A stretch of 64,000 nucleotides of DNA from Bactericera cockerelli (lineage: Eukaryota > Arthropoda > Insecta > Hemiptera > Triozidae). The notes below the pieces were generated by a model. It was not told the DNA's origin. It did not search any database and saw nothing but the letters and a program-made list of their open reading frames with translations. Location of the stretch: NCBI GenBank assembly GCA_024516035.1, contig CM044960.1, positions 17,926,183 through 17,990,182 of the forward strand, read 5' to 3'. Made by a program: the position numbers and the translations under genes. This document shows positions 51,101 to 59,428 of this stretch, piece after piece (position 1 is the first letter of the stretch; the number at the start of each line of letters is the position of its first letter).

Positions 51101-54100
51101 GAGTGAAAGTGTTTTCTGAAATGAGGCCCTGGACGAGAAAGTGTCTAACATTTCTGGAAAACAAGGCTGATAATTTACTCGTGACAGACAGAACCCGTGG
51201 GAGAAATGAGCCAAAAGCTAGTAGACGACACTGAAGAGCCATTATAAAAAAAAACTAAGATAGAGAAAGATGAAGTAACAAGTTTATCTCTCTTTTTTGT
51301 TTCTAGTCCTGGCTTGGAGGAATTAATAATACTCAAGATATATAGGTATCTTTTAAAAAAATAATTATACCACATAAAAAATTTCATGTTGAAATTGTTC
51401 ATTCTTCTCACTTGTAGATAGTGTAGATTTAAACTGTTAGGTCAACAGTGCAATGACTGATTTTTCCCACCAAACAACCAGTATTAAGGGGTCACTTACT
51501 TCGATAGGCTGTCCTGTGTCCATCTGTTCAACAGGCTCATTGCTCGTCTCATCTTTCTTGTTTTTGTTTTTCTTGTTTTTGTTGTCTAGTTTTTCACTGG
51601 TTTGCGTAGGTACATCTTGATCCTCAGGAACTTCTTCGTGGTCTGAACAACAAATATAAAATAATTCTTTTTTTATGATTCTAAAGATATTTACAAGATC
51701 CGTTTGGTTCTGCTTCTTTTTATGGGTAAGCAATATTTCAAGATGAAAAACTTGTGAGATAATATACCACGGGTGGATTCGGATTTTAACACCAGTATAC
51801 AGTATGTCTCAGAAGTCCTGGCAATGGCCTCATAACTTTTGAATGAGTACGAATTTTTGGATTCTGTTTGTTTCTAAGGATAGGAAGTGCCCTATGGCCG
51901 ATTCACTGGTGATGTCAAAATCCAGGTTCGAACCCCGGAAGTGGCACTTTTTTGATAAAAATGGCCATTTCTTCAGAAATTTAAATGAGAAGGTTTTTTT
52001 TTTTAAATTTCATATTATTAATTAACAGGTAAAAATAATGCATTCCTCAAAAAATAAATTTTCTATCACTACCAGTGGCGGAGCTATGGTGGTTTCAAAC
52101 TTAAAAATCTGGTTTTTTGAGACACCCTGTAGCTTTGGTACCGCGGGACTCAATACAGTCCTCAATGATTTAAAATGACGAAAAAAGTGTCTTAGAAGTA
52201 CTGAAATGGATAAAACTCCGATATATCACCTCCATCAGTGCCGGAGGGTTGGATAACAATGACCTATTTTCATGACAATAATCAGTGCCGGATTACCCAT
52301 ATGGCGGATTTGGCAGATGCCAAGGGCCCCGCGCTTTAGGGGGCCCCGCGCTTGAGCAGCTTACAGTAGATATTATGAGATTTTTAAGAAGCTTGCACTA
52401 GGTATTATGAGTTTTTTAAAAGCTTACACTTCATTTGACAAGCTTGCACTAGGTATTATGAGTTTTTTAAAGCTTACACTAGGTATTTTGGATAATGAGT
52501 AAGAAGAAGAAATAAGAGGGGAAAAAACATACACTCACAAGTACATAAATTGAAAGAAAAGCGCGGGGCCCCCTATTACTATCTACTCCTCGAATCAACC
52601 ACATGGACACTAGAGGATTATCTACTCCAATTTCGGATTTGGTTGATGCCAAGTTCCCCGCAGTTTTGGGGACCCCGCGTTTCGGGCAGGTTACACAAAT
52701 TATTAGTGTTTTTAAATGACCTTCAAGTCGGTTTTTCTGGATTTTAATTTTAAATAAAATCATATTGACGGACGTGATTATCGCCTTCGGTAATCTCTGC
52801 CATCAAACCCATAAGTGTCTTCTGAGTGCTCAGTGATCGGCTTTATCGACATCTTAACCAATGATCTTCATTATAGTCGCCTGCGACGCTTTTAATGGTT
52901 TTTTCAAGATATTTTTTTGTATCTATTTTCCGAGTACTTTACCCCATAACTTTGCAAAAATTTCGCCTGCGGCGCCGTCAAATTTACTTATCATGATGTT
53001 TTGGATTGTTTTTCAAGACGTGCAATTCTAGTATGTACCATTATAAGAAAAAAAGTCTTTCGGCATTTTCGAAATGCATTTCGAAAACGTCGTTTTGGAT
53101 ACTATTATGGATTAGTGCCCAGGACATTTGGCTTCGGTTTCAAGGTTCTAAAAATAGTATTTTAGAAAAAACTCAGTATAATTTTGGGGCCCCGCGCCTT
53201 GAAAATGCCAAGGGCCCCGCGCAGCCTTAATCCGGCACTGACAATAATCAATTTTTATTAGTTGCATTGTCTTGAAGTAAAAAAGGGTTCGATAACAACT
53301 TTAGTTTGTGAACAATTGTTAGAATGACGACGACAACAACAACAACAACTAATAGATATTGATTAGTTGAGTAAAATGTGTAGGTACCTACCTACTACAT
53401 TATTGTTTTCAAACTACAACTCTTAATTAAGTGAAGAGAAACCGATTTATTTATCTATTAACTAGATATCTAATTATCCACATTCATATTAGTTACCTAC
53501 CTTTTTATTTCCTAATAACCTATGTATCATGGATTTGAGTCAACCTGATTCAGGACCATGCAGGTTCAAATTTAGTTCACTCCTGAACCTAGGTAGGTAC
53601 CTACTTAAATATTTATTTGATTTAAAAAATTACTCCCTTCGATCCTCATGGCAATGAGGGATACTTACTTATTCTAGACTTGTAATGCTGTGATACCCAC
53701 TAAAGTTGCGATTTGGTGAAGGTTTTGTGTTTGTATGGTGGATAATTGAAGCCTAGGTAATAATAGGAAAAATGTAATCTTACAAGTATTATTGACTTTT
53801 AAACACTTTGCTCTCCGGTACTGATGGAGGTGATATATCGGAGTTTTATCCATTTCAGTACTTCCAAGACACTTTTTTTTTAAATGAGAAGGTATTTTTT
53901 TAATTTCATATTATTAATTAACAGGTAAAAATACTGCATTCTTCAAAAAATAAATTTTCTATCACTATCAGTGGCGGAGCTATGGTGGTTTCAAACTTAA
54001 AAATCAGGTTTTTTTGAGACACCCTGTAGCTTTGGTACCGCGGGACTCAATACAGTCCTCAATGATTTAAAATGACGAAAAAAAGTGTCTTGGAAGTACT

Positions 54101-57100
54101 GAAATGCATAAAACTCCGATATATCACCTCCATCAGTACCGGAGAGCAAAGTGTTTAAAGTCAATAATACTTGTAAGATTACATTTTTCCTATTATTACC
54201 TAGGCTTCAATTATCCACCATACAAACACACAACCTTCACCAAATCGCAACTTTAGTGGGTATCACAGCATTACAAGTCTAGAATAAGTAAGTATCCCTC
54301 ATTGCCATGAGGATCGAAGGGAGCAATTTTTTAAATCAAATAAATATTTAAGTAGGTACCTACCTAGGTTCAGGAGTGAACTAAATTTGAACCTGCATGG
54401 TCCTGAATCAGGTTGACTCAAATCCATGATACATAGGTTATTAGGAAATAAAAAGGTAGGTAACTAATATGAATGTGGATAATTAGATATCTAGTTAATA
54501 GATAAATAAATCGGTTTCTCTTCACTTAATTAAGAGTTGTAGTTTGAAAAACAATAATGTAGTAGGTAGGTACCTACACATTTTACTCAACTAATCAATA
54601 TCTATTAGTTGTTGTTGTTGTTGTCGTCGTCATTCTAACAATTGTTCACAAACTAAAGTTGTTATCGAACCCTTTTTTACTTCAAGACAATGCAACTAAT
54701 AAAAATTGATTATTGTCATGAAAATAGGTCATTGTTATCCAACCCTCCGGCACTGATGGAGGTGATATATCGGAGTTTTATCCATTTCAGTACTTCTAAG
54801 ACACTTTTTTCGTCATTTTAAATCATTGAGGACTGTATTGAGTCCCGCGGTACCAAAGCTACAGGGTGTCTCAAAAAACCAGATTTTTAAGTTTGAAACC
54901 ACCATAGCTCCGCCACTGGTAGTGATAGAAAATTTATTTTTTGAGGAATGCATTATTTTTACCTGTTAATTAATAATATGAAATTTAAAAAAAAAAACCT
55001 TCTCATTTAAATTTCTGAAGAAATGGCCATTTTTTATCAAAAAAGTGCCACTTCCGGGGTTCGAACCTGGATTTTGACATCACCAGTGAATCGGCCATAG
55101 GGCACTTCCTATCCTTAGAAACAAACAGAATCCAAAAATTCGTACTCATTCAAAAGTTATGAGGCCATTGCCAGGACTTCTGAGACACACTGTATACCGG
55201 GTATACCCCCATCTGTATTTAAAATGGGGTAAATGTGAGGCAAGAGCTATAGAAAACAAGTAAGGATAATACCATAAGCTATAGATATTATTAGATTTTT
55301 TAAGGTTATCAGATACATATTTTTCATTTACGTTTTGTATCAACCATGTATGGAACTGAATCCAATACATAATTCATGCAAATCTCACTTGCTAACCACT
55401 AAACTTCGAGGGGGTAAAGATGACGAATCGTAAGTTGCTACTTACTAGCAATACCTTCCACTCACCTGAGACTATGTCTTCTCCTCCTTCCTTCATCTCC
55501 TCCTCCTTCTCCTCCGCATCCTCCTCCTGTACAGTCTGCTTCTCCGCTTGTTCATTGGTCGCCGCGTCCAGTGTCTGCTCTCTCTTTGAGTTCTCTTTAC
55601 TTTCCTTGATATGCTCATACAGGTCAGCTTGCATATCTTCAGTCACTTCTTCTTCCTCTGGTTCTTGTCGATTTTCTTTGTCAGAGTTTTTTGTTTTCAG
55701 TCTTTTTTTCATGGGTTCTTCTGCATCTCCCAGACTTCGTTCTTCATTACTTTCACCAGGCTTCTGTCTTTTCTTCTCCTTGTTCTCTTTATCTTCTTCT
55801 TGACTTTGCATACTTTGATCTTTGTCGCCTTCATGACCTTTTGATTTCTTAGCTTCTGTCTTATCCGTCATTCCTGCGCCTTTCTGTTCCGGCCCTGTTG
55901 CTTCTTCAGTATTACTGTCCTGAGGGTCCAGCGGTTTACTCTCTTTACTTTCACTCGGATCTTTCACTTCATCTTTGGAACCTTGATCTTTGTTGTCCGC
56001 AGCTTCTGCCTCGGCTAGTGTAGGTCTGTCTTCTGATGCTTGCGCTTGTTCTTCTTGTGGATCACCTGATTTCTCTTCTTCTTTCCTTTCCTCTCCAGTT
56101 TTATTTTCATCTTTCTTTCCTCCGTCTTCTTCTTCAGTCTCCTCTTCATTTTCCTCTCCAGCCTCTTCCTTTTCAATATCTTCCCCTTTTTCTGCATTTT
56201 CTTCATTTTGCTTGTCATCCTCATCATCACTACTGTCCACCACCTGTTCGTTCTCTTTGTTTTCATCTTTCCCTTCTTCTTCTCCTGCGTCCTCCACGGT
56301 ATCGGGTTCTTTCATTTGATCTATTTCCAGGGGGTTTTCTTCCTGCTGACCATCTTCATTTTCATCTTGGTCTTCACCGTCCAAGTTCAGATTGTCTGGT
56401 AACTCAAACGCTTCTGGTTCCGGCAAAGGTTCTTGGTTTCCATGGAAAGGATCTACTTGATCCTCATCCTCTTCTCCTTGATCATCCATTTCATTGATTT
56501 CCTTCTTATTATCATCCTTGTATTCTTCTTTGTCTTCTCCTTCTGTTTCATTTTTACTGTTGTCTTTGGCACCCAATTCTTTTTCTCCAGTTTGTTTACC
56601 TTTGTCGGCGTCATCTTCAGTTTTGTCATTTTCATCTTCTGGTTCTTCTTCCGAATCACTACCCCACACTTCTTCATCTAGTTTCTCAGCATTGGCGTCC
56701 GTTTCTCCCATTTCATTGTCTGGATCTTCTTCCTCTTTATCTTCATCTTCTTTCTCCTTGTCCTCTCCCTCCTCTGGGTTGTCTTCAATATCTTGCAGTT
56801 TGCCACTGAAGTCGTCACTCATTTCAACCCCCTTTTCTTCTTCCTTACAATCTTTGTCGTCGTCTTTCTCTTTGCTTCCTTCGGGTTTGCAGTCTTCCAT
56901 CTGGTCTTGAGATTCTATCTGATCAGACACATCATTCTCTCCCTCGTCATCCCCAAGTCCCATACCTCCCTTCATGTCTTGTCCCTCTCCCTCGTTATCA
57001 TCAGTGATGAGCTCATCAGCTACACAGAAACCTCGCTTGGCTAGATCACAAAATGTGGCACAGATGATGGAGCACAACTTGGCAGAGGCTCGTAGAGATG

Positions 57101-59428
57101 CTGCCTCGTGGGTTATGAAATACTCACACAGTAGACAATACTGGTCTAGCAGGGGTATTACTTGCTGCACTGTCCTCACACAGGCTGTCAGTAAGTACTC
57201 AGGGCTACTCATACAACTAGACAACATTCCCAACAGTTCAAGAAGAACTGTCTTCATGTTAAGAGCATTCACGTCTTTCGCAAGATCTTCAAACAGCTTC
57301 TCCTTCAAATGATTCTTGGTAATCAGTTCATGTACGGACTTCTCTGCTATGTTTGATTCTCCATCGTTCTCTGTATTGTCCATGTACTTCTTGTACAGTC
57401 CCTGTATGGGTATCATTATCTTATGAAGGAACTCATCCACTTTCTTTTCCAGATCTTTGAAAAAGGAATTTCCTAGGGTGGCTTCATCTAGATGTATTTG
57501 ATTGGGTTCACAGAACATGGTGGTGGTGAGGTTCAACTGGAAATACTTCTCGCAGCTGCTGATGATCTTCTGTTCTACTGCCCACAGCCCGTTGGTCAGA
57601 GAGTGCTGGATGTAAGGTTCTTTGTAATTCAGATGTGAGGGAAGAAGTTTGGGAACAATGTCAAATTGTTTTTTAATGAATTGAATGTCATCAAGGAGAC
57701 TATTCAAAACGGTAAACACTTCATCGAGAGCGAAACACAATTCATTACTGACGAGCAGGGAGCAGTAGCTATTGTCCACCTTCATTTCGACTAGAAGTTG
57801 TTCCAAGAAATCGCTTATGGTTTCAACTTTGTTGAGTCTAGCAGTAAGTTCACTAACTCGCTTTAGAATAGTCTCGATCTTTTCTTTCATTTCATTATAC
57901 CTGGCATCATGCTTACATGCTGATATGATGGTGTTGCATTTGCTGGAGAGCAACCCTTTATCTAAAGTTTTCTCGGGACACGCGCCAATGAACACTTCAA
58001 GCTGTTTGAAATAATAAAACAAGTCACTGAGAAGTTTTTTCGCACTTACTTTGAAAGGTTTCAACATTTTGGTCTTGGTAGATACTTCAGGAAGCAGGGT
58101 TAGACAGCATCGTAAAGAATAGAAGAGATGAGTACACTCTACAAGATGGCTGTTCTGCTCTACATTCAAGAACATGAGATGACACGCAAATCCCTTCAAC
58201 CGAGGTATTGTCTGAGGACTGATTTGCTTGTGAGGTTTCTTCAGCAGAGGTAGTAGCTGGGCTAACCTTGCTTGAGATTTAAGCAGGTGCTTATCAAAGC
58301 CAGACCAGGAAGATATGAGTTCCAAGTCAGAGTCCTTGCTGACCAGTTTCTCCATTGCTACCTTCACATTCAAAGGAGGCGTCGAGAAATAGCGGGTGGA
58401 TATTTCTTTCAAGCTACAATGAGGACTCACTGTACCAAAGCGGTAGGACAACCCTGACCTGGTGAGCAAGCCGAACAGATCCACCAGACATTTCCGCTTG
58501 AACTGGAGGAACTGTTTGGCCTGCGACTTTTGCTTCTCCTTAATTTGATTTGCATCGACAGACATACCCCGGGCATGTTCCAGATTCTCTAAAATATTCG
58601 TCACAAACTCATTGACAGATTCAATGAGCACATTATAGTTATTACCACTCATAATCTGCTTGCAGAGTTTACTCGAGCGACCATGGAGCTTGGTCACAAC
58701 CAGTGGGTAGAGCTTGGCTTCTACCGAATCCACTTGCAGCAACAGCTGCAGCTGCACACTGGAAGTGAACACACTTTCTACCAGACCATATTCTTTACCA
58801 GCAGTCACTTTCTTGCCTTCCTCCAGATCTGTCATCCCCGCAGACACATGACTCTTCAACACACGCTCGAATTCTTTCACATGCTTTGCCAGCGTCCTGT
58901 GGGTTTTCTCCGTTGTCTGCTTGACCGCATAGTAGTTTATGTCGTTCCATCGGGCAATCTTGACGAAATCCTTCACCTGTTTCTGTATGGGGGCACTCAT
59001 CTCTTGAATCTTTCCGTTCACCCCGGCAAGAACTGCGAGAAGTAGCGGTAGAGGTTCCAGAGGATATGGCTGAGGGCTCTGGCTCTGGCGTTGTCCTGAG
59101 TGCTCTCTAGTGTGTGGCAGTGGAAAGTCAGCAGGAGCTCCAGCCTCGCGTGGAACTCGCCCAGCGAGCAATTCTCCACGAAGCTGGCGAGGGTTTTCCT
59201 CACCTGCTCCGGGCCCATAGACTCGTCTTGCACGAAGCTCTCGCACACGGCGTACAGGTGGAACCAGAACTTGCTGGTGGCCTGGCTGACGCGGCGGGAG
59301 GTGATGCCCAGGCAGTTCTTCCACAGGCTGAGCTCGAACCTGCGCCACGCTATGATCTGCGCCGTCAGGGCCTCGGAGTGTATGGCGAGGCTCACCCCGG
59401 AGTGGGCCACCTGCTCCCACTCGTGCAC
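44940..59428 (-). CDS. MDN1: Midasin, C-terminal part of gene (8 exons, 5' end outside window)
   Basis: Midasin (yeast Rea1) is a dynein-like AAA+ ATPase that strips assembly factors from pre-60S particles in the nucleolus and nucleoplasm. The exons, joined, give about 1,700 residues, roughly the last third of a protein usually near 5,000-5,600 residues. Seen in order: end of the linker (motifs VAHSGVS, RRVSQATSKFWFHLY, WNDINYYAVKQ), a helical stretch, a very long Asp/Glu-rich tail with the hallmark LPEPEAFELPDNLNLD, the RTGRRINMRK motif, and the MIDAS domain with the metal-site motif DDSSSM. Exon boundaries are 59428-55466, 51642-51500, 50292-50131, 48777-48613, 47731-47597, 46785-46646, about 45979-45780, and 45122-44940. 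All splice sites are GT-AG and phases agree except where indels break exons 1 and 7. No upstream exon is visible between 59429 and 64000, so the preceding intron exceeds 4.5 kb. Identity is close to certain; whether this copy is intact is not. Confidence 0.96.
45240..45358 (+). mobile_element. Diverged LINE-like 3' tail
   Basis: GTGGCAGAGAATGCCTAAGG and CATTAACTTCGCCCCGG follow the same hairpin pattern as the other tails, ending TTTTTGAATAAATG. Confidence 0.45.
45371..45660 (+). repeat. Deletion-rich second copy of 44866-45330
   Basis: Matches run in the same order but with many small losses: CACTGCCTCA..TC.CTCAG, AACGTTCAAA, TTTATTTATCCTAGAA, then a TTTTCGACGCTTTTTGGCC stretch. The first copy reads TTTTTTCGAGCGCTTTTTGG there, with GGGCCC against GGCC. 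It covers what corresponds to midasin exon 8 but is not translatable. See findings. Confidence 0.7.
45780..45979 (-). CDS. MDN1: Midasin exon 7: MIDAS domain, reading frame broken
   Basis: The exon shows SSVIISDGG in one frame and GETVRSAV..VHNVFLVFLSSNPQSK in the next. Together these match the family's LLVVSDGRG and the following segment ending in DNPxSK. The switch falls in a run of five G just after the SDG codons. Removing one base there makes the 200-nt exon agree with phase 2 in and phase 0 out. Near the 5' end (about 45955-45979) a third frame reads FKFDNKPEC, close to the expected LCKF segment, so a second indel is likely. The acceptor (TTCAACAG) is inferred and the start uncertain. 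The donor GTGATA at 45779 is consistent with exon 8 continuing SK|NSILDI. It lies beside sequence that looks like a noisy duplicate. Confidence 0.55.
46451..46620 (+). repeat. SINE with D-type head and C-type tail
   Basis: The head GCGCTAGTCTAGTGATCTAG...CGTTGGTTCAAATACC resembles the copy at 39010-39218. The tail CTGCTGGAATAAAAGG...CCTAATCGGGCATATA is that of SINE-C at 43282. It ends about 25 bp from the midasin exon 6 donor. Confidence 0.65.
46646..46785 (-). CDS. MDN1: Midasin exon 6: MIDAS domain
   Basis: 46 codons plus two bases: LAFESLALVSKALTLLETGE, LSIVSFGETTRVLHHLGDQF, SEFSGA. It follows DNQSKE directly, giving the family pattern SK(Q/E)LAFESLA. It enters in phase 0 and leaves in phase 2. 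The acceptor is ACTCGTCAG and the donor GTGAGA at 46645. A SINE (46451-46620) ends about 25 bp past the donor. Confidence 0.94.
46831..47135 (+). repeat. SINE-A split by a LINE-like tail
   Basis: ACCTCAGTAGCTT (46834-46846) is the family's start. It is interrupted by the minus-strand LINE-like tail 46847-47008 and resumes as TTAGCTTGACCGATAAGG with GGTTCAAGTCCCGG. TAGCTT is present on both sides of the insert as a short target duplication. Confidence 0.7.
46847..47008 (-). mobile_element. LINE-like 3' tail inserted into SINE-A
   Basis: The complement carries GGTGGAAGAGATTGCCACAG, GCATTAACCCCGCCCTTTAG and the AAGCTTTATTAGG end. The body is more diverged than other copies. It interrupts the SINE-A at 46831-47135. 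Confidence 0.6.
47292..47460 (+). mobile_element. Helitron-like 5' end only
   Basis: TCTATACTTATAAAAG at 47292 matches the first 16 bases of the Helitron at 49811, but no matching 3' CTAG end with hairpin was found. It lies in the midasin intron just before exon 5's downstream side. Confidence 0.3.
47597..47731 (-). CDS. MDN1: Midasin exon 5: start of MIDAS domain
   Basis: 45 codons, phase 0 at both ends: VIPYIASKFRKDKIWLRR, TKPQKRDYQIVLAIDDSSSM, ADNQSKE. The DxSxS metal-ion-dependent adhesion site (here DDSSSM) binds the UBL domains of Rsa4/NLE1 and Ytm1/WDR12 in the characterised proteins. The KFRKDKIWLRRTKP stretch is almost invariant in the family. The acceptor is CTTCCCAG and the donor GTAGGT. 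Confidence 0.96.
47912..48002 (-). repeat. SINE-D tail fragment
   Basis: GAGGTTAATGCTCAAAGC and TTCTACCACCTAACCCTCAG match 39050-39095 almost exactly; the tRNA head is missing. Confidence 0.65.
48284..48350. repeat. Duplicated palindrome GTCAGACGTATGCGTCTGAC
   Basis: GTCAGACGTATGCGTCCGAC (about 48288-48307) and GTCAGACGTATGCGTCTGAC (about 48329-48348) sit 41 bp apart; the second is a perfect palindrome except for its 4-base centre. They lie shortly after TTAACACTTCCCGCGCC, reminiscent of a TTAA-targeting (piggyBac-type) end, but no second end is visible. Confidence 0.55.
48552..48611 (-). repeat. SINE-C fragment touching an exon donor
   Basis: GTCATGTCGGCTGGGTTCGA then ACACACGCAACCT resembles 43378-43410. 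It stops at the midasin exon 4 donor. Confidence 0.5.
48613..48777 (-). CDS. MDN1: Midasin exon 4 (RTGRRINMRK motif)
   Basis: 55 codons, phase 0 at both ends. Reads PPPTAEASRAWDLFSAAVTP, then LAQQLSQELRLVLEPTRASS, LRGDFRTGRRINMRK. In midasins the LRLILEPT...L.GDYRTGKRINMKK block leads directly into the MIDAS domain, and this matches closely. The acceptor is CTCCTCAG and the donor GTGAGA. A truncated tRNA-derived SINE lies a few bases beyond the donor. Confidence 0.94.
49651..50075 (+). mobile_element. LINE-like 3' tail split by a Helitron
   Basis: It matches 18790-18985 up to TGTCCATTTA (49801-49810) and resumes at 50055 as TATCTAATAAAG after the Helitron. Confidence 0.65.
49811..50054 (+). 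mobile_element. Short non-autonomous Helitron
   Basis: 244 bp starting TCTATACTTATAAAAG and ending CCCGCTAG, inserted exactly between A (49810) and T (50055) without duplication. A GC-rich stem (GCGGGCC / GGCCCGC at about 50016-50036) lies just before the 3' end. These are the defining Helitron marks: 5'-TC, 3'-CTAG, subterminal hairpin, AT target. It also has the CTGACTGACTGACT run common near insect Helitron 5' ends. It splits a LINE-like tail whose uninterrupted counterpart is at 18941-18960. Confidence 0.85.
50131..50292 (-). CDS. MDN1: Midasin exon 3
   Basis: 54 codons, phase 0 at both ends: starts IEGDAVATQSAERGAETTFHT and ends LRLALQRQLASWTQ before GTGAGC. This is the conserved helix-rich stretch before the MIDAS domain. 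The acceptor is CTCTCCAG, preceded on the minus strand by a run of about 20 A. Third codon positions are much richer in G+C than the introns, supporting coding use. Confidence 0.9.
50455..50630 (-). repeat. SINE-B (tRNA-derived) in midasin intron 2
   Basis: Same head (ACCTGGGTTCGATTCCCAGC on the minus strand) and tail (CATTTTTCCTCACGAGGTAG on the plus strand). The GTGGGTAGCGCA end near 50380 extends it to about 250 bp. Confidence 0.75.
51500..51642 (-). CDS. MDN1: Midasin exon 2: last part of acidic/Lys-rich tail
   Basis: It encodes DHEEVPEDQDVPTQTSEKLD, then a Lys/Asn run, then EPVEQMDTGQPIE. The acceptor is TTGTTCAG and the donor GTAAGT. The first codon is completed by the G left over from the previous exon (G+AC = Asp), so phases agree. 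The exon is 143 bp. The intron before it (51643-55465) is almost completely filled by the palindrome at 51796-55196. Confidence 0.9.
51796..55196. repeat. 3.4-kb palindrome filling a midasin intron
   Basis: The ends are inverted copies (left TATACAGTATGTCTCAG, right reading TATACAGTGTGTCTCAG in reverse complement). The arms then mirror each other base for base apart from scattered differences. The left arm is 51796 to about 53878, lengthened by the hAT insertion at 52283-53240; the right arm is about 54078-55196. A block X (51981-52248) recurs inverted near 54753-55013, again directly at the centre (53881-54150), and as a short inverted stub (53815-53878). The loop is therefore the rest of the central X copy. 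The outer arms carry a tRNA B-box-like GGTTCGAACCCC (left about 51927-51940). There is no coding capacity. Confidence 0.93.
52283..53240. mobile_element. Non-autonomous hAT-type transposon with 8-bp target duplication
   Basis: 958 bp bounded by 13-bp terminal inverted repeats, CAGTGCCGGATTA at 52283 and its complement ending at 53240. It is flanked by the perfect 8-bp duplication ACAATAAT (52275-52282 and 53241-53248). An 8-bp target site and CAGTG-type ends are diagnostic of the hAT superfamily. Subterminal GCCAAGGGCCCCGCGC motifs occur at both ends in opposite orientation. No transposase frame is present. The opposite palindrome arm (about 54703-54725) holds the same site without the insertion and with a single ACAATAAT. 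Confidence 0.93.
55466..59428 (-). CDS. MDN1: Midasin exon 1 in window: linker end plus acidic tail (frameshifted)
   Basis: The acceptor is a C-rich tract ending CAG at 59429; the exon opens in phase 0 with VHEWEQVAHSGVSL. The first 136 or so codons are in one frame, ending LWNLYRYFSQFLPG then stop near 59020. The next residues, VNGKIQEMSAPIQKQ and KIARWNDINYYAVKQ, continue in the -1 frame with no room for an intron. One missing G in the run near 59021-59024 explains this. With that base restored the exon is 1,321 codons plus one base, which fits the next exon's phase. From about 57000 downward the protein is an Asp/Glu/Lys-rich, Ser-spotted low-complexity tail with EEVWGSDSEEEPED and EPLPEPEAFELPDNLNLD. 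In the family this tail is a flexible tether for the MIDAS domain. The donor is GTGAGT at 55465. Plus-strand open frames here (Ser/Phe-rich) are shadows of GAA/GAG codons. Confidence 0.95.

Noticed and set aside
52283..53240. Coding capacity in the hAT element
   Set aside because: The only open frames are under 100 codons and lack hAT transposase motifs such as the RW or C-terminal dimerisation blocks.
55420..56910. Long plus-strand open frames rich in Ser, Phe and Leu
   Set aside because: They are the reverse strand of the Glu/Asp/Lys codons of the midasin tail, with no independent domain or splice signals.
59040..59420. Arg/Pro/Gly-rich N-terminal extension of the minus-strand frame (starting MGAGG)
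   Set aside because: The true midasin protein in this stretch is in the neighbouring frame; this extension is an out-of-frame reading upstream of the frameshift.
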